The notes below the pieces were generated by a model that did no database searches, was not told where the DNA came from, and saw nothing but the letters and a program-made list of their open reading frames with translations. 64,000 nucleotides of DNA from Chaetomium olivaceum. Lineage: Eukaryota; Ascomycota; Sordariomycetes; Sordariales; Chaetomiaceae. The position numbers were made by a program, and so were the translations under genes. The stretch spans positions 62,001 to 126,000 of the forward strand of contig JAYWVB010000033.1 in NCBI GenBank assembly GCA_039881045.1, written 5' to 3'. Shown in pieces: positions 11,734 to 24,165 of the stretch (position 1 is the stretch's first letter; the number at the start of each line of letters is the position of its first letter).

Positions 11734-12477
11734 ATGGATATCGACGACATCCTTCGGGAGGTTGACCCGACCTTCCATGCCATACCCCAAGAAAAGCGCG
11801 ATCTCCAAGAGCTCACCCGCGCCTGGATCGCCGAGAGATCTGCACCCGAGCTCCTGCCGTATGGCCCTCTGCCCTGGCTCTCGACTCCCCTTCGCTGCCT
11901 GCCAACACGCGCTGATTCAACATGAAATACACACAGCTGGCCCGCCGACGGCCTCTTCGAGCGCATCAATGACAACATCAAGCAGCAGATCGAGAAGGTC
12001 GAGGAGATGACGGGCGACATGGACCCCAAGACCAACTTCGCCCTGATCGTGATCCAGACCGAGCTCGAACGCTACCGCTACCTCGTGCGCAGCTACCTGC
12101 GCGCCCGCATCGCCAAGATCGACCGCCACACCCTGCACTACCTGTCGACCGACGACCTGCGCGCCCGCCTGTCCGAGATGGAGCTGGCCTACGCGACCCG
12201 CCACCAGGCCCTGCTGCACAACCACTACCTGTCGTCCTTCCTGTCGTCGTTTCCCGCCGGCCTGCAGAACCTGAACGACGCCGCCGCCGGCATCAGCATG
12301 ATCGAGACGCCGGACCTTGAGTCGGCCGTGTTTATCCGCGCCCTGAGGGACACGCCCGTCGAGGCGCGCGGCGTCGACACAGATGCGTACGCGGATTTGA
12401 AGGAGAGCGATATCGTCATCTTGCGGTGGGCCGATGCGAAAAAGCTGGTCGAGGCGGGGAGCGCCGAGCTCGTTTGA
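11734..12477 (+). CDS. SLD5: DNA replication complex GINS subunit SLD5
   Basis: SLD5 is one of four GINS subunits; with Cdc45 and Mcm2-7 it forms the CMG replicative helicase in the nucleus. Exon 1 (11734-11858) encodes MDIDDILREVD and an AWIAERSAPELLP block. The intron 11859-11936 (GTATGG to ACACAG) joins PELLP to WPADGLFERIND in phase. Exon 2 carries the family core TGDMDPKTNFALIVIQTELER followed by VRSYLRARIAKID and HTLHYLS. It closes with a C-terminal beta domain containing SDIVILRWADAKKLVE. The spliced length is 221 aa, close to human SLD5 (223). The start has a perfect Kozak-like context, and an upstream frame has no homology. No frame problem is seen. Confidence 0.95.
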
Positions 12478-15400
12478 ACAATGGTATCCGAAGGAAGCGG
12501 CCCCCCCAGCTTGAAGGCGTATATGCCGCGCGTAAATCGTCACCATCTCCCACCAACGCTCGAATAGCGGCAGTTAGATGAGCGAAGGGGCTCCGCGCTA
12601 CTCATAAGCAGACTCAGCACTGGGCTGCCCACTGCGCCGGGGGGGGAGGCCGTTCAGAGGGCGGGAAAGCCGCTCTTCCGGCATCCGCAATCCAACACTT
12701 CACACGCGTGAGCCGGACCCCTGACCCTGGAGCTCTCTAGGCGGCATTGCTATGCTCCAAATGATCCCCAACTCACGTATGGGTTGAAGTGGCTCCAGGC
12801 TTGTAGGTTAGGACGTGCCAGCTGTGCTGAAAGTCAGCGAATCCGAAGAATATCGATTCTCGGATTCACCAAAGGTCGAGTCAGTGGGAGAACGTGTACA
12901 TACGAAAGGGAAGGCCACCATTGACTACCCCCGGCCCGGTCGGATTGGAATATGGGTCGCTCGGCCTCACGCGATCGGCCCGGTGTGGAGTCGACCGATG
13001 AGATCTCGGTTCTCACAACAACAACCTGGTTGCAAACACTGGCCCATGAAGAAGGTGGTGGGCCCAGTGGAGCTGACAACGGTTCCCCGCTCTGTTGCCA
13101 TGGAACTGGAAATTTGCTGCTTCGCGCTTTGAGAAAGAAAGACAATGCATTGACATTGCTAGAAAGTTCTGTCCATTCCCGCCTTGCTTTTCCTTGTTTC
13201 CCTTGAGGTAACTCCACAATGCAAAGCTGTCGCTTGCTCCGGCGGTGACCGAGACAGGATGTGGCTTGGACAGAGGAAATTGACACAACGATTGCCAGCT
13301 GACGGTCCAAGCAACAAGCGGTCTCTCCTCAACCCCTCGTAGTGTACCAACCAAGGTGGAGCGAGTTATTCGTTTTCTCTGCAGGTTTTTGCAGCAATTC
13401 ATTTCGTAATCGAGTGCTCTCTGCACTCGGGACATCCGAGCATACCCTGTTCCGCTCTTCGGCAAGGTTAAGAGCAACTCAGACAAACAACGATTTCCGA
13501 GTCTTGTGTGTCTTGTTTTAACCGCCCACATTGACGATCCCACCCACAAACTCCATCCTGAAGTTCCACTTCCCTCTCGGGCTCGCCCGACGTTGCTTCT
13601 CACTACACTAATGGATAGTTAGACTGCACCCACTTCCCCAGTGAGCAACTCGCTCTGTACCGGATCGACCTCGGGCTCGCTTTGCGTCCTAAAAGTGACA
13701 GCGAAGTGACCAGGCCTTCAAAACAGATTCAACGGGGCCCATGGACAAGGATATTCTGACATGGGGCCGACTCGACCGCCATGTCCTTTTTCTTGTCAGG
13801 CCAGTGCCACGCTAGTTAGCTTGTCAGTGTTCAGTGGGCGCGTCGCGCCAGCAACGAACACTTGTGACCGCTGTGTAAGTTATCGTTACCCAGTGATTCA
13901 ACAGCTTCGCTCGACCGCAGAATGCAGGGGAGGTCAGACTTTTTGGTTTGGGTCTGGGTCTGGGCTCTTCATGTGGGGGAAAGATGGGATGTGGTCTGGC
14001 TGTAGCAGAAACGGTAGTGATGACGATGACCGTCGACCTCGATATTGAACCGAGAGTTTTCCAGTTGTTGTCGAGACGGCTCGATGAATCTGAGCCCGGG
14101 TTCGGTTGGCCCGCCTCTTCTTGATATGGTTTGGTGATGACCACACTAGTTGTGTGATAACGTGACTGACTCTCTCCGTAATATAACTAAACAACGCCCC
14201 GAGACAAATCACCAACGTACTCTGTCATCAGACCTGCTGCTGTGTGTACACCGTCGTCGTGAGCACCGACGATCCCCGAATTGATTCGCGCTGGCTGGTC
14301 TTGGAGACAGGACAAGGCCGGCCGAGGCCATTGGCCCGAAACGAACGGCTGCAGCTGAGGGAAAGAAAGCCACCGAAGTGACTTTGGCCCGTGCCGAGGC
14401 GCTAGTTCAGCGGCCAGATCCCTCCGTCCCATCGCTTGTTGATATTGTTTGTTTCAGACGATGTTGAACTGCTGCTGTGAGGACTCGAGACGACTCAGAA
14501 AATGGAGAGGCTACGGTCCAGAATGGTGATAACCGATCCATCTCCTGACCGGGCGTGATGCAACAAAAAAAGGAAGAACTGGTCAAATTGATGGCTTGCG
14601 ATCGAGAAAAGCAGCTCCGTGTGGCTAGCAACCGGGGTCTTGGCTTCTTCCATAGTGGAGAAAGAGACAATAACGAATAACTCCGTTGTGCCACCACACA
14701 TTTCCACTCTGGCTGCGAGAAGCTTCTGACATGCCGTGAATCCGTACCGTGCCATTGAAGCATGAAAACCGGCACAACGCCCATGACCGATGACATCGCG
14801 CGTCCGGGGTGTTTCCCGGACTTGTCACGCTTGTCACGCTTGTCCCCCAGGTTCGGCCAGGCTGTACGGCGCGGCGTTGCTGGGCCGTGGCCAAGTCATT
14901 TCTCCCTGGAGCCTGTTACGCGAAGTCCCGCGTCTTGATTGGTGCCCAGAAAGATCGGATGGCCAGATCGGGCAGATGCCACCCCTTTCCACTCTTTGGG
15001 CTGACCAGAGCATGGTGCTGGGATTCGAGTTATCGCAATCTTAAACAAGCGCGCCATGGTTTCTTTTTCGCCCCCCCTCCCCGGAGGAGTAGAGGTCGAG
15101 GAGATGCCGTTTTCTTGACAGACTTACAGAGTGCTCAGGTAGCACTCCGCGTTTCGAGTAAAATGTTCTTGAGAACGGCTGGGAATAGGGACGGACGAGA
15201 GGGGGTAGAGAACAGGATTGTTGCACGACAGAAAACCTGGAGAGCCTGATATTTTTCCCACGCCTCCCCCTGGGTTTCCTTGAAGTCTCGTTTGCTCGGC
15301 TGAGCCCGCATGCCCGTTGCTGTGTGTGTGTGGCACGAATGGGAGCGAAGAGGGAGGATCCCTCCTCGTGTTTATTCTGGGAGTGGGGACGGGAGGGCGC

Positions 15401-15781
15401 GGTTGGCAGTGGCACGCTCTGGACGATTGGATGGTATGTACCGCGGCAGCAGAACGCAAGTGGGAAGTGACCCTGCCGCTCCCTGCACGGCGCCCAGCTT
15501 CCGGATCGCGCCCGATGGCTGCAGGACGAGCGCCAGTTCCCAGATGGTCTCCCTTGGGATGGAAAAACGGATAAGAATGCCCCAGCCCGGCCCGAGGAAT
15601 TCGAATTCCTCCCTCCTCCTGTTTTGATTCCCCCATCCTCAACTCTCTCCGTGTCTTCTTTCACCTGTCAACTTTCTCCTCTTTCATATCGTGTTCCATA
15701 TCACACATTCGTTGAAGCATCACTTGCTCTCACAACACCAATTACAAACTTAATATCTGTAATACCATAAACACCGCCAAA
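12478..15781. other. Long intergenic region
   Basis: About 3.3 kb without a convincing gene. Several open frames of 100-200 codons exist on both strands, but they have the mixed composition of chance frames and no domain I recognise. The last 150 bases before 15782 are CT-rich and then A-rich (AACACC, ATACCATAAACACC), typical of a highly expressed fungal 5' UTR. Confidence 0.5.
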
Positions 15782-16472
15782 ATGCGTGTCACCTCCATCG
15801 TCCTCGCCGCCGGCCTCGCGCTGTTCGCCAACGCCCAGACCTCCACTGGCAACACCACCCCCAGCCAGACCTTGGACGCTGCCACCGCCGCTCAAAGCTC
15901 TGCCCAGGCTGAGCTCATCCGCTGCCTCAATGAAGACTGCTCGCCCGAGGACGTGAACTGCCGCGCCGCCTGCCTCGCCGTGCCCTTCCCCAGCGACACT
16001 CAGGTATGTCTAAACCCATCCCATCCCATCCCATCCCCTGGGCGACTACCTACCCCGCAAAAAACAAACAGACAAACAAAACAGGCAAAACTAACTCTCT
16101 CCCTCTCCCCAGGCCAACAACACGGTCAACTGTGTCGCCGCCTGCCCGATCGGCAAGGGCACCGAGGCCGACAACAACGCCTTCACCAAGTGCACCAACG
16201 ACTGCGTTAGCGCCAACTACTACAACCCGTCCTCCGGCACCCCGCAGCCCACTGGCGGCGCCAGCAGCGGTGGCAACAACAACGACGACGACAACAACGA
16301 CAGCAACGGTGACAACACCGGCAACGACGACGCCACCGGCACCGACGACAGCGAGGGCACCCAGACCTCGGACGGCCCCTCGCCGTCGCAGTCGACTGGC
16401 GCCGCTTCGGTGCTCGGCGCGTCGGGCGTTGTTGGTGTGCTTGGGTTCGTGGCTGCCATCATGGCTCTGTAA
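15782..16472 (+). CDS. Small secreted, GPI-anchor-like Cys-rich cell wall protein
   Basis: Exon 1 (15782-16003) encodes a signal peptide (MRVTSIVLAAGLALFANA) and the first cysteines (RCLNEDC, NCRAACLA). The intron 16004-16112 has GTATGT, a CTAAC branch at 16091 and CCCCAG; its 5' part holds CCCAT repeats. Exon 2 has VNCVAACPIG and KCTNDCV, giving eight cysteines in a compact ectodomain. A linker rich in Gly, Asn, Asp, Ser and Thr follows, then a C-terminal hydrophobic stretch (VVGVLGFVAAIMAL) preceded by small residues, as in GPI-attachment signals. The spliced length is 193 aa. Such proteins sit on the plasma membrane or cell wall; no enzymatic function is visible. Codon use is strongly C-biased (AAC, GCC), suggesting high expression. 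Confidence 0.85.
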
Positions 16473-16742
16473 GGGAAAATGGTGTTTGAGTTTTGGGGGT
16501 ATGACTTTAAGGTTTGGATTATCAATGGAAGAGAATGTGTTTCTCAATGGGTGGGACGGACTTGATGTGACCGGTGTAATGGGCCTGGGTAATCGGGTAT
16601 TGGGTAGTTAGGCTGTGCAACTTTGCAGGTTTGAATTGATGGTAATTAAATGCAATGCCATGACACCGGGAATGGGCGAGTCACTCAATTGACTTTTTGT
16701 GTGTGAGATGTAGATGTCTGTTGGAGCCAGGTCTGGATTCTG

Positions 16743-17652
16743 CTACGGCTTCCGCGGCGTCACCGGCTCGATGTCGGTTATCCAAGGCAGGTTAAGCTGC
16801 TTCATCTCGACCGCCAGCTGGAAGAGGTAGTCGAGGCTGCTGCAAGTCAGAAAACTCTCCCTCGCCTGCAGATAAATGTAAGGGAGTCATACCTCTCGCA
16901 CTGCGTCTTGGCCTTGTGCACATTGTCACCCCACACATACACACCATGCCGCCTCACTAACACAGCGTAGGTGTCCGGATACTTATCCATCGCCTCCTCG
17001 AGGAACTCAGTCAAGTCCTCTTCGTGTGCGGTGTTCTCAATAACCGGAATTACTAGCGTATCGTGGTACCCCAAGTTCCCGCTCTTCTCAAATCCCTTGC
17101 CGAACCCCTTGATCTGCTCGATGTTGTTGATGCGGAACTCAAGGTTCTTCCCAGCGCCCTGCGTCTCGAGGATCAATGTCACCAGCACAGCCCAATGCGA
17201 GTGCGTGTGGATACAGCAGCCGGCGCGCCGCTTCGTGAAGGCTGCTAGAAACAAGGGCGTACACTGGCTCGGCTTGTAGCTGGGCGGACTGCGTAAGTAG
17301 ACCCGGTTTCGCCTGTCGAGGGACTGCGCCTGGGCTGCGAGGGAGAGTACGTAAATGTCAGACGGCTTCATCAGCTCCTTCTGGACACCCGACGGCGCGA
17401 TGTAGACGAGGTCACTGTCGTGGGGACACGGTTAGTGTTGTGTCTCCCTGAGGTCTGATGGCGGGGTAGGGTGATGATCAGCAGTACATACTCTTCGCGG
17501 ATCGAGGCACCTCCTCCAGTGCCAGTGACCCAACCGAGTGTCCAAAACTTAGCGCAAAGCGAAGGGATCAGGTTCGCCGGGTGCTCTGGGTTATCAGATT
17601 GGACGAGGTGATCGTTGGTCTCGGCCGCTTGGCCGTTAGATGGCGGGGTCAT
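16743..17652 (-). CDS. MDE1: Methylthioribulose-1-phosphate dehydratase
   Basis: This class II aldolase/adducin-fold enzyme of the methionine salvage pathway dehydrates 5-methylthioribulose 1-phosphate in the cytoplasm. The exons are 17652-17492, 17414-16893 and 16836-16743 (258 aa, all in phase). Visible family blocks are WVTGTGGGASIRE (about residues 40-52) and DDLVYIAPSGVQKELM. The zinc-binding HTHSHWAV loop follows, then EFRINNIEQIKGF with the expected acidic residues, and RRHGVYVWGDNVHKAKTQCE with the third His ligand. The final exon reads SLDYLFQLAVEMKQL and ends PRKP. The second intron acceptor lies in a GCAGCAG repeat; the downstream AG gives the family-like CESLDYLF and was preferred. 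Confidence 0.94.
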
Positions 17653-19059
17653 GCCGGGCTCGGTCCGGGTTTGGAGGCGGCGTCCACGGGTAGTCGGTAG
17701 CGATGTGGCCCTAGCGCTTTTTGCTTACTGTGTCCTGTGTATGACCGAAACGCTCAAGGTGGCCTCTTGCCAAATGGGTGCTCGATGGTCTCCTTAGTCG
17801 TCGGCAAATATTAATGAGAGGCGGCAGTTTCGAATCTAGACATGAGGCTATTTGGGGCTAAATTGACGACAGGGGAGCTCGCATCTGCGGAGTGGTCCCT
17901 CCACTTGGCATGCGGAGTAGGAGCACATGCCGCGAAGCACTCAACTTTGCATCGGTACCTCGACTGCGTTTGATAGCGTTCGGCACTGTTTAACTTTGAC
18001 CTGCAGCGACTCCACCCGGGACATTCCACGGAGTATTGGAGAGTTCGTTTCTCATTGCCCTTTAATTGGTCTTCCACGTGGTCTTTCGTTTGTTCTCCAG
18101 GGGAAACATTGGGAGACCAGCTGGGAGACTTTACCATACATTGACGAAGGCTTTCTGAGCTCAAGCCCGCTGCCAGTTAACTACCTACCTTACACGCTGA
18201 GGTTTCACATGTGCACTGTTTTGGTTTGCTCGTGGAAAGCAGATGAGGCCAGAAACGAGTAGCTGCAGGTGCCTTTGACTCAGCGGACAAGTGCCCTCTC
18301 ACCTTGTGCTCACCCGACCTTAGCCCTTTGGCCTTGGATCATAACACTTAGCTGTTCTTGCCCTCCTATAGGTATCCAAGCGGCCGCGTGATAGTTTCGG
18401 AATGCAGTTTCAAGTCATGCTGAAGATTAGAATATAATCATGCTCCCCTGATAACAGATGTGTTTTTTTTGTTTACCGGGGCTTGACAAGCTCCGAGCCT
18501 TCCGGCTTTGTTGCCATTGGAATCTCGCAAATAAAGACACATGTGCCAATTGGGGCAACAGGGTTTCACACAGCGATAGAAAGAAGTTCGGCGTGCAATT
18601 GATACACCCAAGATCAAAGAAAACTGATTGCCGGATTGCTTGTGGCGTGCTGTTGATGGCTGTTCGCATGAGATTTCGGCCAGGGTAGTCCAATCAGACG
18701 GAAGGTTCCAAGGAGTTCGGCAGGCCCGCTGTTTAACCAGCCTGGTCCCCCCATGCGTCCCCGCAGTCCCACTTGAGCCACTGTCGCAGCGCCGGGAGCT
18801 CAAGCTCAGCGTGCTGTTAAAGACACGTTGTCAGAAATCGCCTGCCCGAGCTTCAAATTCACCACACCAGCTGCCTGCCACACGCCTGGCGATTTTCTCT
18901 TTTTCTTTGAGCTCTGGGAGCGATATTCATTGCCCGACCCCATCGTATCACCTGTCTGCAGAGACATCCCTTCCTTTCTCCAGCAACCCTTGGCCTCTTG
19001 CATTGCGCTTCCATTTATCGGTCTACTGAGCTGCTTGAGATAGCACCCGGTTCCCCAAA
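17653..19059. other. Intergenic region, divergent MDE1 / calnexin promoters
   Basis: About 1.4 kb with no convincing gene. It contains a CAGCGTG heptamer close to calnexin, listed separately. The last 100 bases before 19060 are a CT-rich leader ending ACCCGGTTCCCCAAAATG. Confidence 0.5.
18807..18813 (+). promoter_or_regulatory. Possible unfolded-protein-response element
   Basis: The heptamer CAGCGTG matches the yeast UPRE core (CAGNGTG) bound by Hac1. It lies about 250 bases upstream of the calnexin start, a typical target of the unfolded protein response. The match is exact, but a seven-base word can occur by chance in 1.4 kb. Confidence 0.4.
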
Positions 19060-21036
19060 ATGAAGTTCAACGTCGCTGCCGCTGCCGCCAGCGCAGCCTT
19101 CCTGGTCAGTGGCGTCAATGCCGAAGACCAGAAGGTGCTTAAGGACGAGACCAGCTCGGTCGCTGAGTCGGCCACCAAGGCCGCCCCCGAGCTTCCGACC
19201 TTCACTGTGAGTTTTACTTTCTTGCTTGTTTTTTTGCCAGCTGCAATCGCCGCGCTGTCTTGGCTCTGCATCAGCGTTGCCGAGCTCCGGTGGTTTGGCC
19301 TTCTGAGCATTGACCCGGCGAATGACTAAACAGTCTTGCTGACGCGCATTGATACAGCCCTCCAAGCTCAAGGCCCCCTTCCTCGAGCAGTTCACCGACG
19401 ACTGGGAGAAGCGGTGGAAGCCCTCGCACGCCAAGAAGGATGTTCAAGGTGACGAGGAATGGGCTTACGTCGGTGAGTGGGCGGTTGAGGAGCCGACTGT
19501 CTACAAGGGAATGGAAGGCGACAAGGGACTTGTCATCAAGAACCCTGCGGCCCATCACGCCATCTCGGCCAAGTTCCCCAAGAAGATTGACCCCAAGGGT
19601 AAGACCCTGGTGGTTCAGTACGAGGTCAAGCTACAGAGTAAGTTTTCCCGCCTGTCCATATCGCCGCGCGTCATTGCGCTAACCCGCGCGCTACAGATGG
19701 CCTCGAGTGCGGTGGTGCCTACATGAAGCTCCTGAGGGACACCAAGGCCCTCCACCAGGACGAGTTTTCTAACACGACCCCGTACGTCATCATGTTCGGC
19801 CCCGACAAGTGCGGCCACACCAACAAGGTCCACTTCATCTTCAACCACAAGAACCCCAAGACGGGCGAGTACGAGGAGAAGCACCTGACTTCCCCGGCGG
19901 CCGCCAAGATCGTCAAGACCACGGAGCTGTACACGCTCATCGTGCACCCCAACAACACGTACGTCATTCAGCAGAACGGCGAGCAGGTCAAGGAGGGCAG
20001 CCTCCTTGAGGACTTCACCCCCGCAGTCAACCCTGCCAAGGAGATCGACGACCCCAAGGACAAGAAGCCCGAGGACTGGGTTGACGAGGCCCGTATCCCC
20101 GACCCCGATGCCAAGAAGCCCGAGGATTGGGATGAGGATGCTCCGTTCGAGATTGTCGATGAGGAGGCTACCCAGCCCGAGGACTGGCTCGTTGACGAGC
20201 CCCTGACCATCCCCGACCCCGAGGCTCAGAAGCCCGAGGACTGGGATGACGAGGAGGACGGTGACTGGGTTGCCCCCACCGTCGCCAACCCCAAGTGCGC
20301 CGATGTTTCTGGCTGTGGCCCGTGGACCAAGCCGATGAAGAAGAACCCCGACTACAAGGGCAAGTGGACTGCGCCGTACATTGACAACCCGGCCTACAAG
20401 GGTGTCTGGGCTCCTCGCCAGATCAAGAACCCGGATTACTTCGAGGACAAGCACCCCGCCAACTTTGAGCCTATCGGCGCTGTAAGTCATTCTTTTTTAC
20501 GACTGCGATGATTCTTGCTAACATGACGGTAGATTGGCTTTGAGATCTGGACCATGCAGAACGACATCCTGTTTGACAACATCTACGTCGGTCACTCCGT
20601 CGAGGACGCCAAGCAGCTCGCAGATGAGACCTTCTTCAAGAAGCACCCCGTCGAGAAGGCCCTCGAGGAGGCCGACAAGCCCAAGGAAGCGGAGAAGCCC
20701 AGCTCGCCGAGCGACCTCAAGTTCCTTGACGACCCGAAGACATACATCCAGGAGAAGCTTGACCTCTTCTTGACCATCGCCAAGAAGGATCCTCTTGAGG
20801 CTATCAAGTTTGTTCCCGAGATCGCTGGTGGCATTGCCGCCATCTTCGTTACCTTCGTCGCCCTCATCTTCGGCCTTATCGGGCTCGGTTCCTCCCCTGC
20901 TCCGGCCGCCAAGAAGGTTGCCGCCGATGTCAAGGAGAAGGCCAAGGAGGTGAAGGACAAGGCTGCCTCGGCCGCCGCCACCGGTGCCGATACCGTCAAG
21001 GAGGCGACCAAGCGCAACACCCGGAGCCAGTCGTAG
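19060..21036 (+). CDS. Calnexin (ER lectin chaperone)
   Basis: Calnexin binds monoglucosylated N-glycoproteins in the ER and helps them fold. The exons are 19060-19206, 19358-19637, 19697-20481 and 20533-21036, all in phase, for 571 aa. Visible in order are a signal peptide (residues 1-21, ending SGVNA) and the lectin domain, with ECGGAYMKLL and the VIMFGPDKCG and VHFIFNHKNPKTGEY blocks. The P-domain follows, with four PEDW-type repeats and then PMKKNPDYKGKW-type repeats. IGFEIWTMQNDILFDNIYVGHS closes the lectin fold. Near the C-terminus there is one transmembrane helix (AIFVTFVALIFGLIGLG) and a Lys-rich cytosolic tail. Introns have GTGAGT or GTAAGT donors and CTGAC or CTAAC branch sites. The gene is complete with no irregularity. 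Confidence 0.97.
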
Positions 21037-21800
21037 ATGGTGATTTGGGGGTGGAGGATCTGTCATGGAGGTTTAATCGAGAGCGTGCCACAGTCAAGTC
21101 CAACAAATTTTGAGGACTCTGGCCGCCGGTAGCGAGGCCGTTAGTTTTGCTTCATTCTTCTGCTTATTTCGTGGTCTGCGGAGTCTCTCGGCGCATATGT
21201 ATTCTAGGACCAAAATACACAGGCGTTAGTATTGGACACAGCTTATTTTTGCTGCTGATTTGACTTCATGAAGCAGTTCCTGCTATGCTCTTATCAATGA
21301 CCGATCCTAGCCCTTCCCGCATTAAGCCGAGCGCACCCCGTGACGCCCCAAATCGGGTCGGGGCTGCTCCCCCTCCCCGGACTCTCGGCGGTCTCCACAA
21401 GAGCTTCTCCAGTTGAAGGACGGAATTGGGGCAGCCCGATTGGCGGTCGGCAGAACGCGGCTTTGGAGACTGCGGAGAAGCCTCCACGCATCCTCGACTC
21501 GCCGCCCTTGCCCCATCTCCCCATGTCCGGTCCTCGCAGCGGCACCCGGGCTGTTGCCGACAGCTAGACGGCAGATCGGATAAAGGGGAGGAGCCGCCCA
21601 CTGCATGTTGTGTTGCTACGTAGGAGGGACGGGTTGCGCCGACAGAAACCAACTACCAACCACAGGGGGGAATTCCCAACCAATTCGGATTCGGTAGTTA
21701 ATTATAGAGGCCGGTCTTGAACCCAGACCACATTCGATACCTTGTCCGAACAAGCCCCAACCAGCCACCTACCTAGTCTCACCGTCTTCCCGAGAACACA
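21037..21800. other. Intergenic region, MMSDH promoter
   Basis: A tandem 764 bp gap between calnexin and the dehydrogenase, both on the plus strand. It should contain the calnexin terminator and the dehydrogenase promoter. No gene is seen. Confidence 0.5.
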
Positions 21801-23612
21801 ATGCGTCGTCTAGCAACGAGGGCTGCTTCAGCATCTGCTACCACCCGCCGTCTCGTACACTCATCCAGCGCTCCCAGATCCGCCCTTCTCGCCTCCTCAT
21901 CCAGAATGGCGCCCTCAGCAAAACCCGCCTCGTCAACGGCGGTGAGGAGGTTACACGCCACGGCACAACACCTCAGTCCGGCCTCGGCCGCCGCCGGGCT
22001 CTCGAGTACGGCGACCAGCTTCCCAAACACACACGACAAGATCGCAGACGTGCAGAACACGCCCTACTTCGTCGACAACAAGTTCGTCCCCTCGAGCACC
22101 ACCGAGTTCATCGACCTGCACGACCCGGCCACCAACAACCTGGTGACGCGCGTGCCGCAGAACACGGACGCAGAGCTCGCGGCGGCCGTGAGCTCGGCCC
22201 AGAAGGCCTTTGAGACATGGCGCACCACCAGCGTGCTGCACCAGCCAGCAGATCATGTTCAAGTTCGTCGCCCTGATCCGCGAGAACTGGGATCGGTTGG
22301 CGGCCAGCATCACCCTCGAGCAGGGCAAGACCTTTGCCGATGCCAAGGGTGATGTGCTCCGTGGCTTGCAGGTTGCTGAGGCGGCGTGCGGTGCGCCTGA
22401 GTTGTTGAAGGGCGAGGTGCTGGAGGTGGCGAAGGATATGGAGACGAGGACGTACCGTGAGCCGTTGGGTGTTGTGGCGGCGATTTGCCCGTTTAGTGAG
22501 TTCTTGCTTGGTATACTGAAGTTGAGGGGTTCCGGTGATGCTAACCTGGCGGTCTAGACTTCCCTGCCATGATACCACTCTGGTGTATCCCCATCGCCAC
22601 CGTGACCGGTAACACGCTTATCCTCAAGCCCTCCGAGCGTGACCCCGGCGCGGCCATGATCCTGGCCGAGCTCTGCCAGAAGGCCGGCTTCCCCGACGGT
22701 GTGGTCAATATTGTGCACGGCGCCCACCGTACGGTCAACTTCATCCTCGACGAGCCTGCCATCAAGGCCGTCAGCTTCGTCGGCGGCAACAAGGCCGGCG
22801 AGTACATCTTTGCGCGCGGCTCCGCCAACGGGAAGCGCGTACAAGCCAACCTCGGCGCCAAGAACCACGCCGCCGTGCTCCCCGACTGCAACAAGAACCA
22901 GTTTCTTAACGCCGTCGTCGGCGCCGCCTTTGGCGCAGCCGGCCAGCGGTGTATGGCCCTCTCGACCCTCGTCATGGTAGGAGAGACCAAGGAGTGGCTC
23001 CCCGAGCTCGCCGAGCGCGCCAAGGGGCTGTCGGTCAACGGCGGCTTCGAGCCGGGCGCCGACCTCGGTCCCGTTATCACCCCGCAGAGCAAGGCCCGCA
23101 TCGAGTCCCTCATCGCGTCGGCCGAGGCCGAGGGCGCCAAGATCCTCCTCGACGGGCGTGGCTTCAAGCCAGCCAAGTACCCCAACGGCAACTGGGTGGC
23201 GCCGACCATCATCTCCAACGTCACGCCCCAAATGCAATGCTACCGCGAGGAGATCTTCGGCCCGGTCCTCGTCTGCCTCAACGTCGACACGCTGGACGAG
23301 GCCATTGACTTGATCAACGCCAACGAGTACGGCAACGGCGTCGCCATCTTCACCCGCTCGGGCCCCACCGCCGAGACCTTCCGCCGCCGCATCGAGGCCG
23401 GCCAGGTCGGCATCAATGTGCCCATCCCCGTGCCCCTCCCTATGTTCAGCTTCACCGGCAACAAGAAGAGCATCGCCGGCGGCGGCGCCAGCACCTTTTA
23501 TGGGAGACCGGGTATCAACTTTTACACGCAGCAGAAGACCGTTACGGCTATGTGGAGTGCGGAGGATGCTATCTCGAAGAAGGCTGATGTGGCAATGCCT
23601 ACGCATAGCTAA
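21801..23612 (+). CDS. Methylmalonate-semialdehyde dehydrogenase, mitochondrial (ALDH6 family), one frameshift
   Basis: This CoA-acylating aldehyde dehydrogenase converts methylmalonate or malonate semialdehyde to propionyl-CoA or acetyl-CoA in valine and pyrimidine catabolism. The N-terminus is an Arg/Ser/Ala-rich mitochondrial targeting sequence (about 60 residues). Family blocks follow: TPYFVDNKFV, LEQGKTFADAKGDVLRG, EPLGVVAAICPFNFPAMIPLW, GNTLILKPSERDPGA, then GAAGQRCMALST with the catalytic Cys. The intron 22496-22557 (GTGAGT, GCTAAC, TAG) is in phase. The frame breaks near 22240-22247: exon 1 reads TTSVLHQ and goes off frame, while the next frame resumes QQIMFKFVALIRENWD. One extra base explains it; removing it gives an expected 582 aa. 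The protein ends MPTHS, inside a block that is repeated downstream. Confidence 0.93.
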
Positions 23613-24165
23613 GCTGCCTATAGCCGTGGATGGATGGAGCGAGTTCTTATGCTGTCAACCCGAAATAAAGGAATGAATCTAGTGGAGATTGGGGTTGGTG
23701 GACATGATATGATGCCAGAGCAAGCAAGCGAGTACTAGTCTAGGGCTTGGGAGTGTTCCCTCATTCATCTAAAACCCTTCGTTGCATCCTTGGTCAGTTT
23801 CTCCTCAAGGAGGTGCGTTTGGCTTTTATTACAATGGGTCTAAAAGGTGCAGTTCTAAGTATTCAGTCCTCCTCTGGTTTGTTCACGCTCGTGAGCGGGT
23901 CGAAGCTGTATTTGTACACAGAACTGTATTGAACTACACACAATTAGTCCGATGACGGGACTGAAATGTACACTGGTTGAGTACATGTACCTTAGTTATT
24001 AGTGTGTGGAGTCCGGGTGGCATATAGGGCATGTCAAGGGTGTCTGGCACCAACTTCCAACTTGGTCCATGCACTAAGTTCATTTATCATTATCATTGAG
24101 GGACCTAAGCACGGATCGTTCTCTTCCCTCTTCCCAACACGAACACTCAACAATCCAATATTTCG

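Noticed and set aside
13013..13603. Minus-strand frame of 196 codons in the 12.5-15.8 kb gap
   Set aside because: Cys, Ser and Arg spread without pattern, with other frames of similar length across it; looks like chance.
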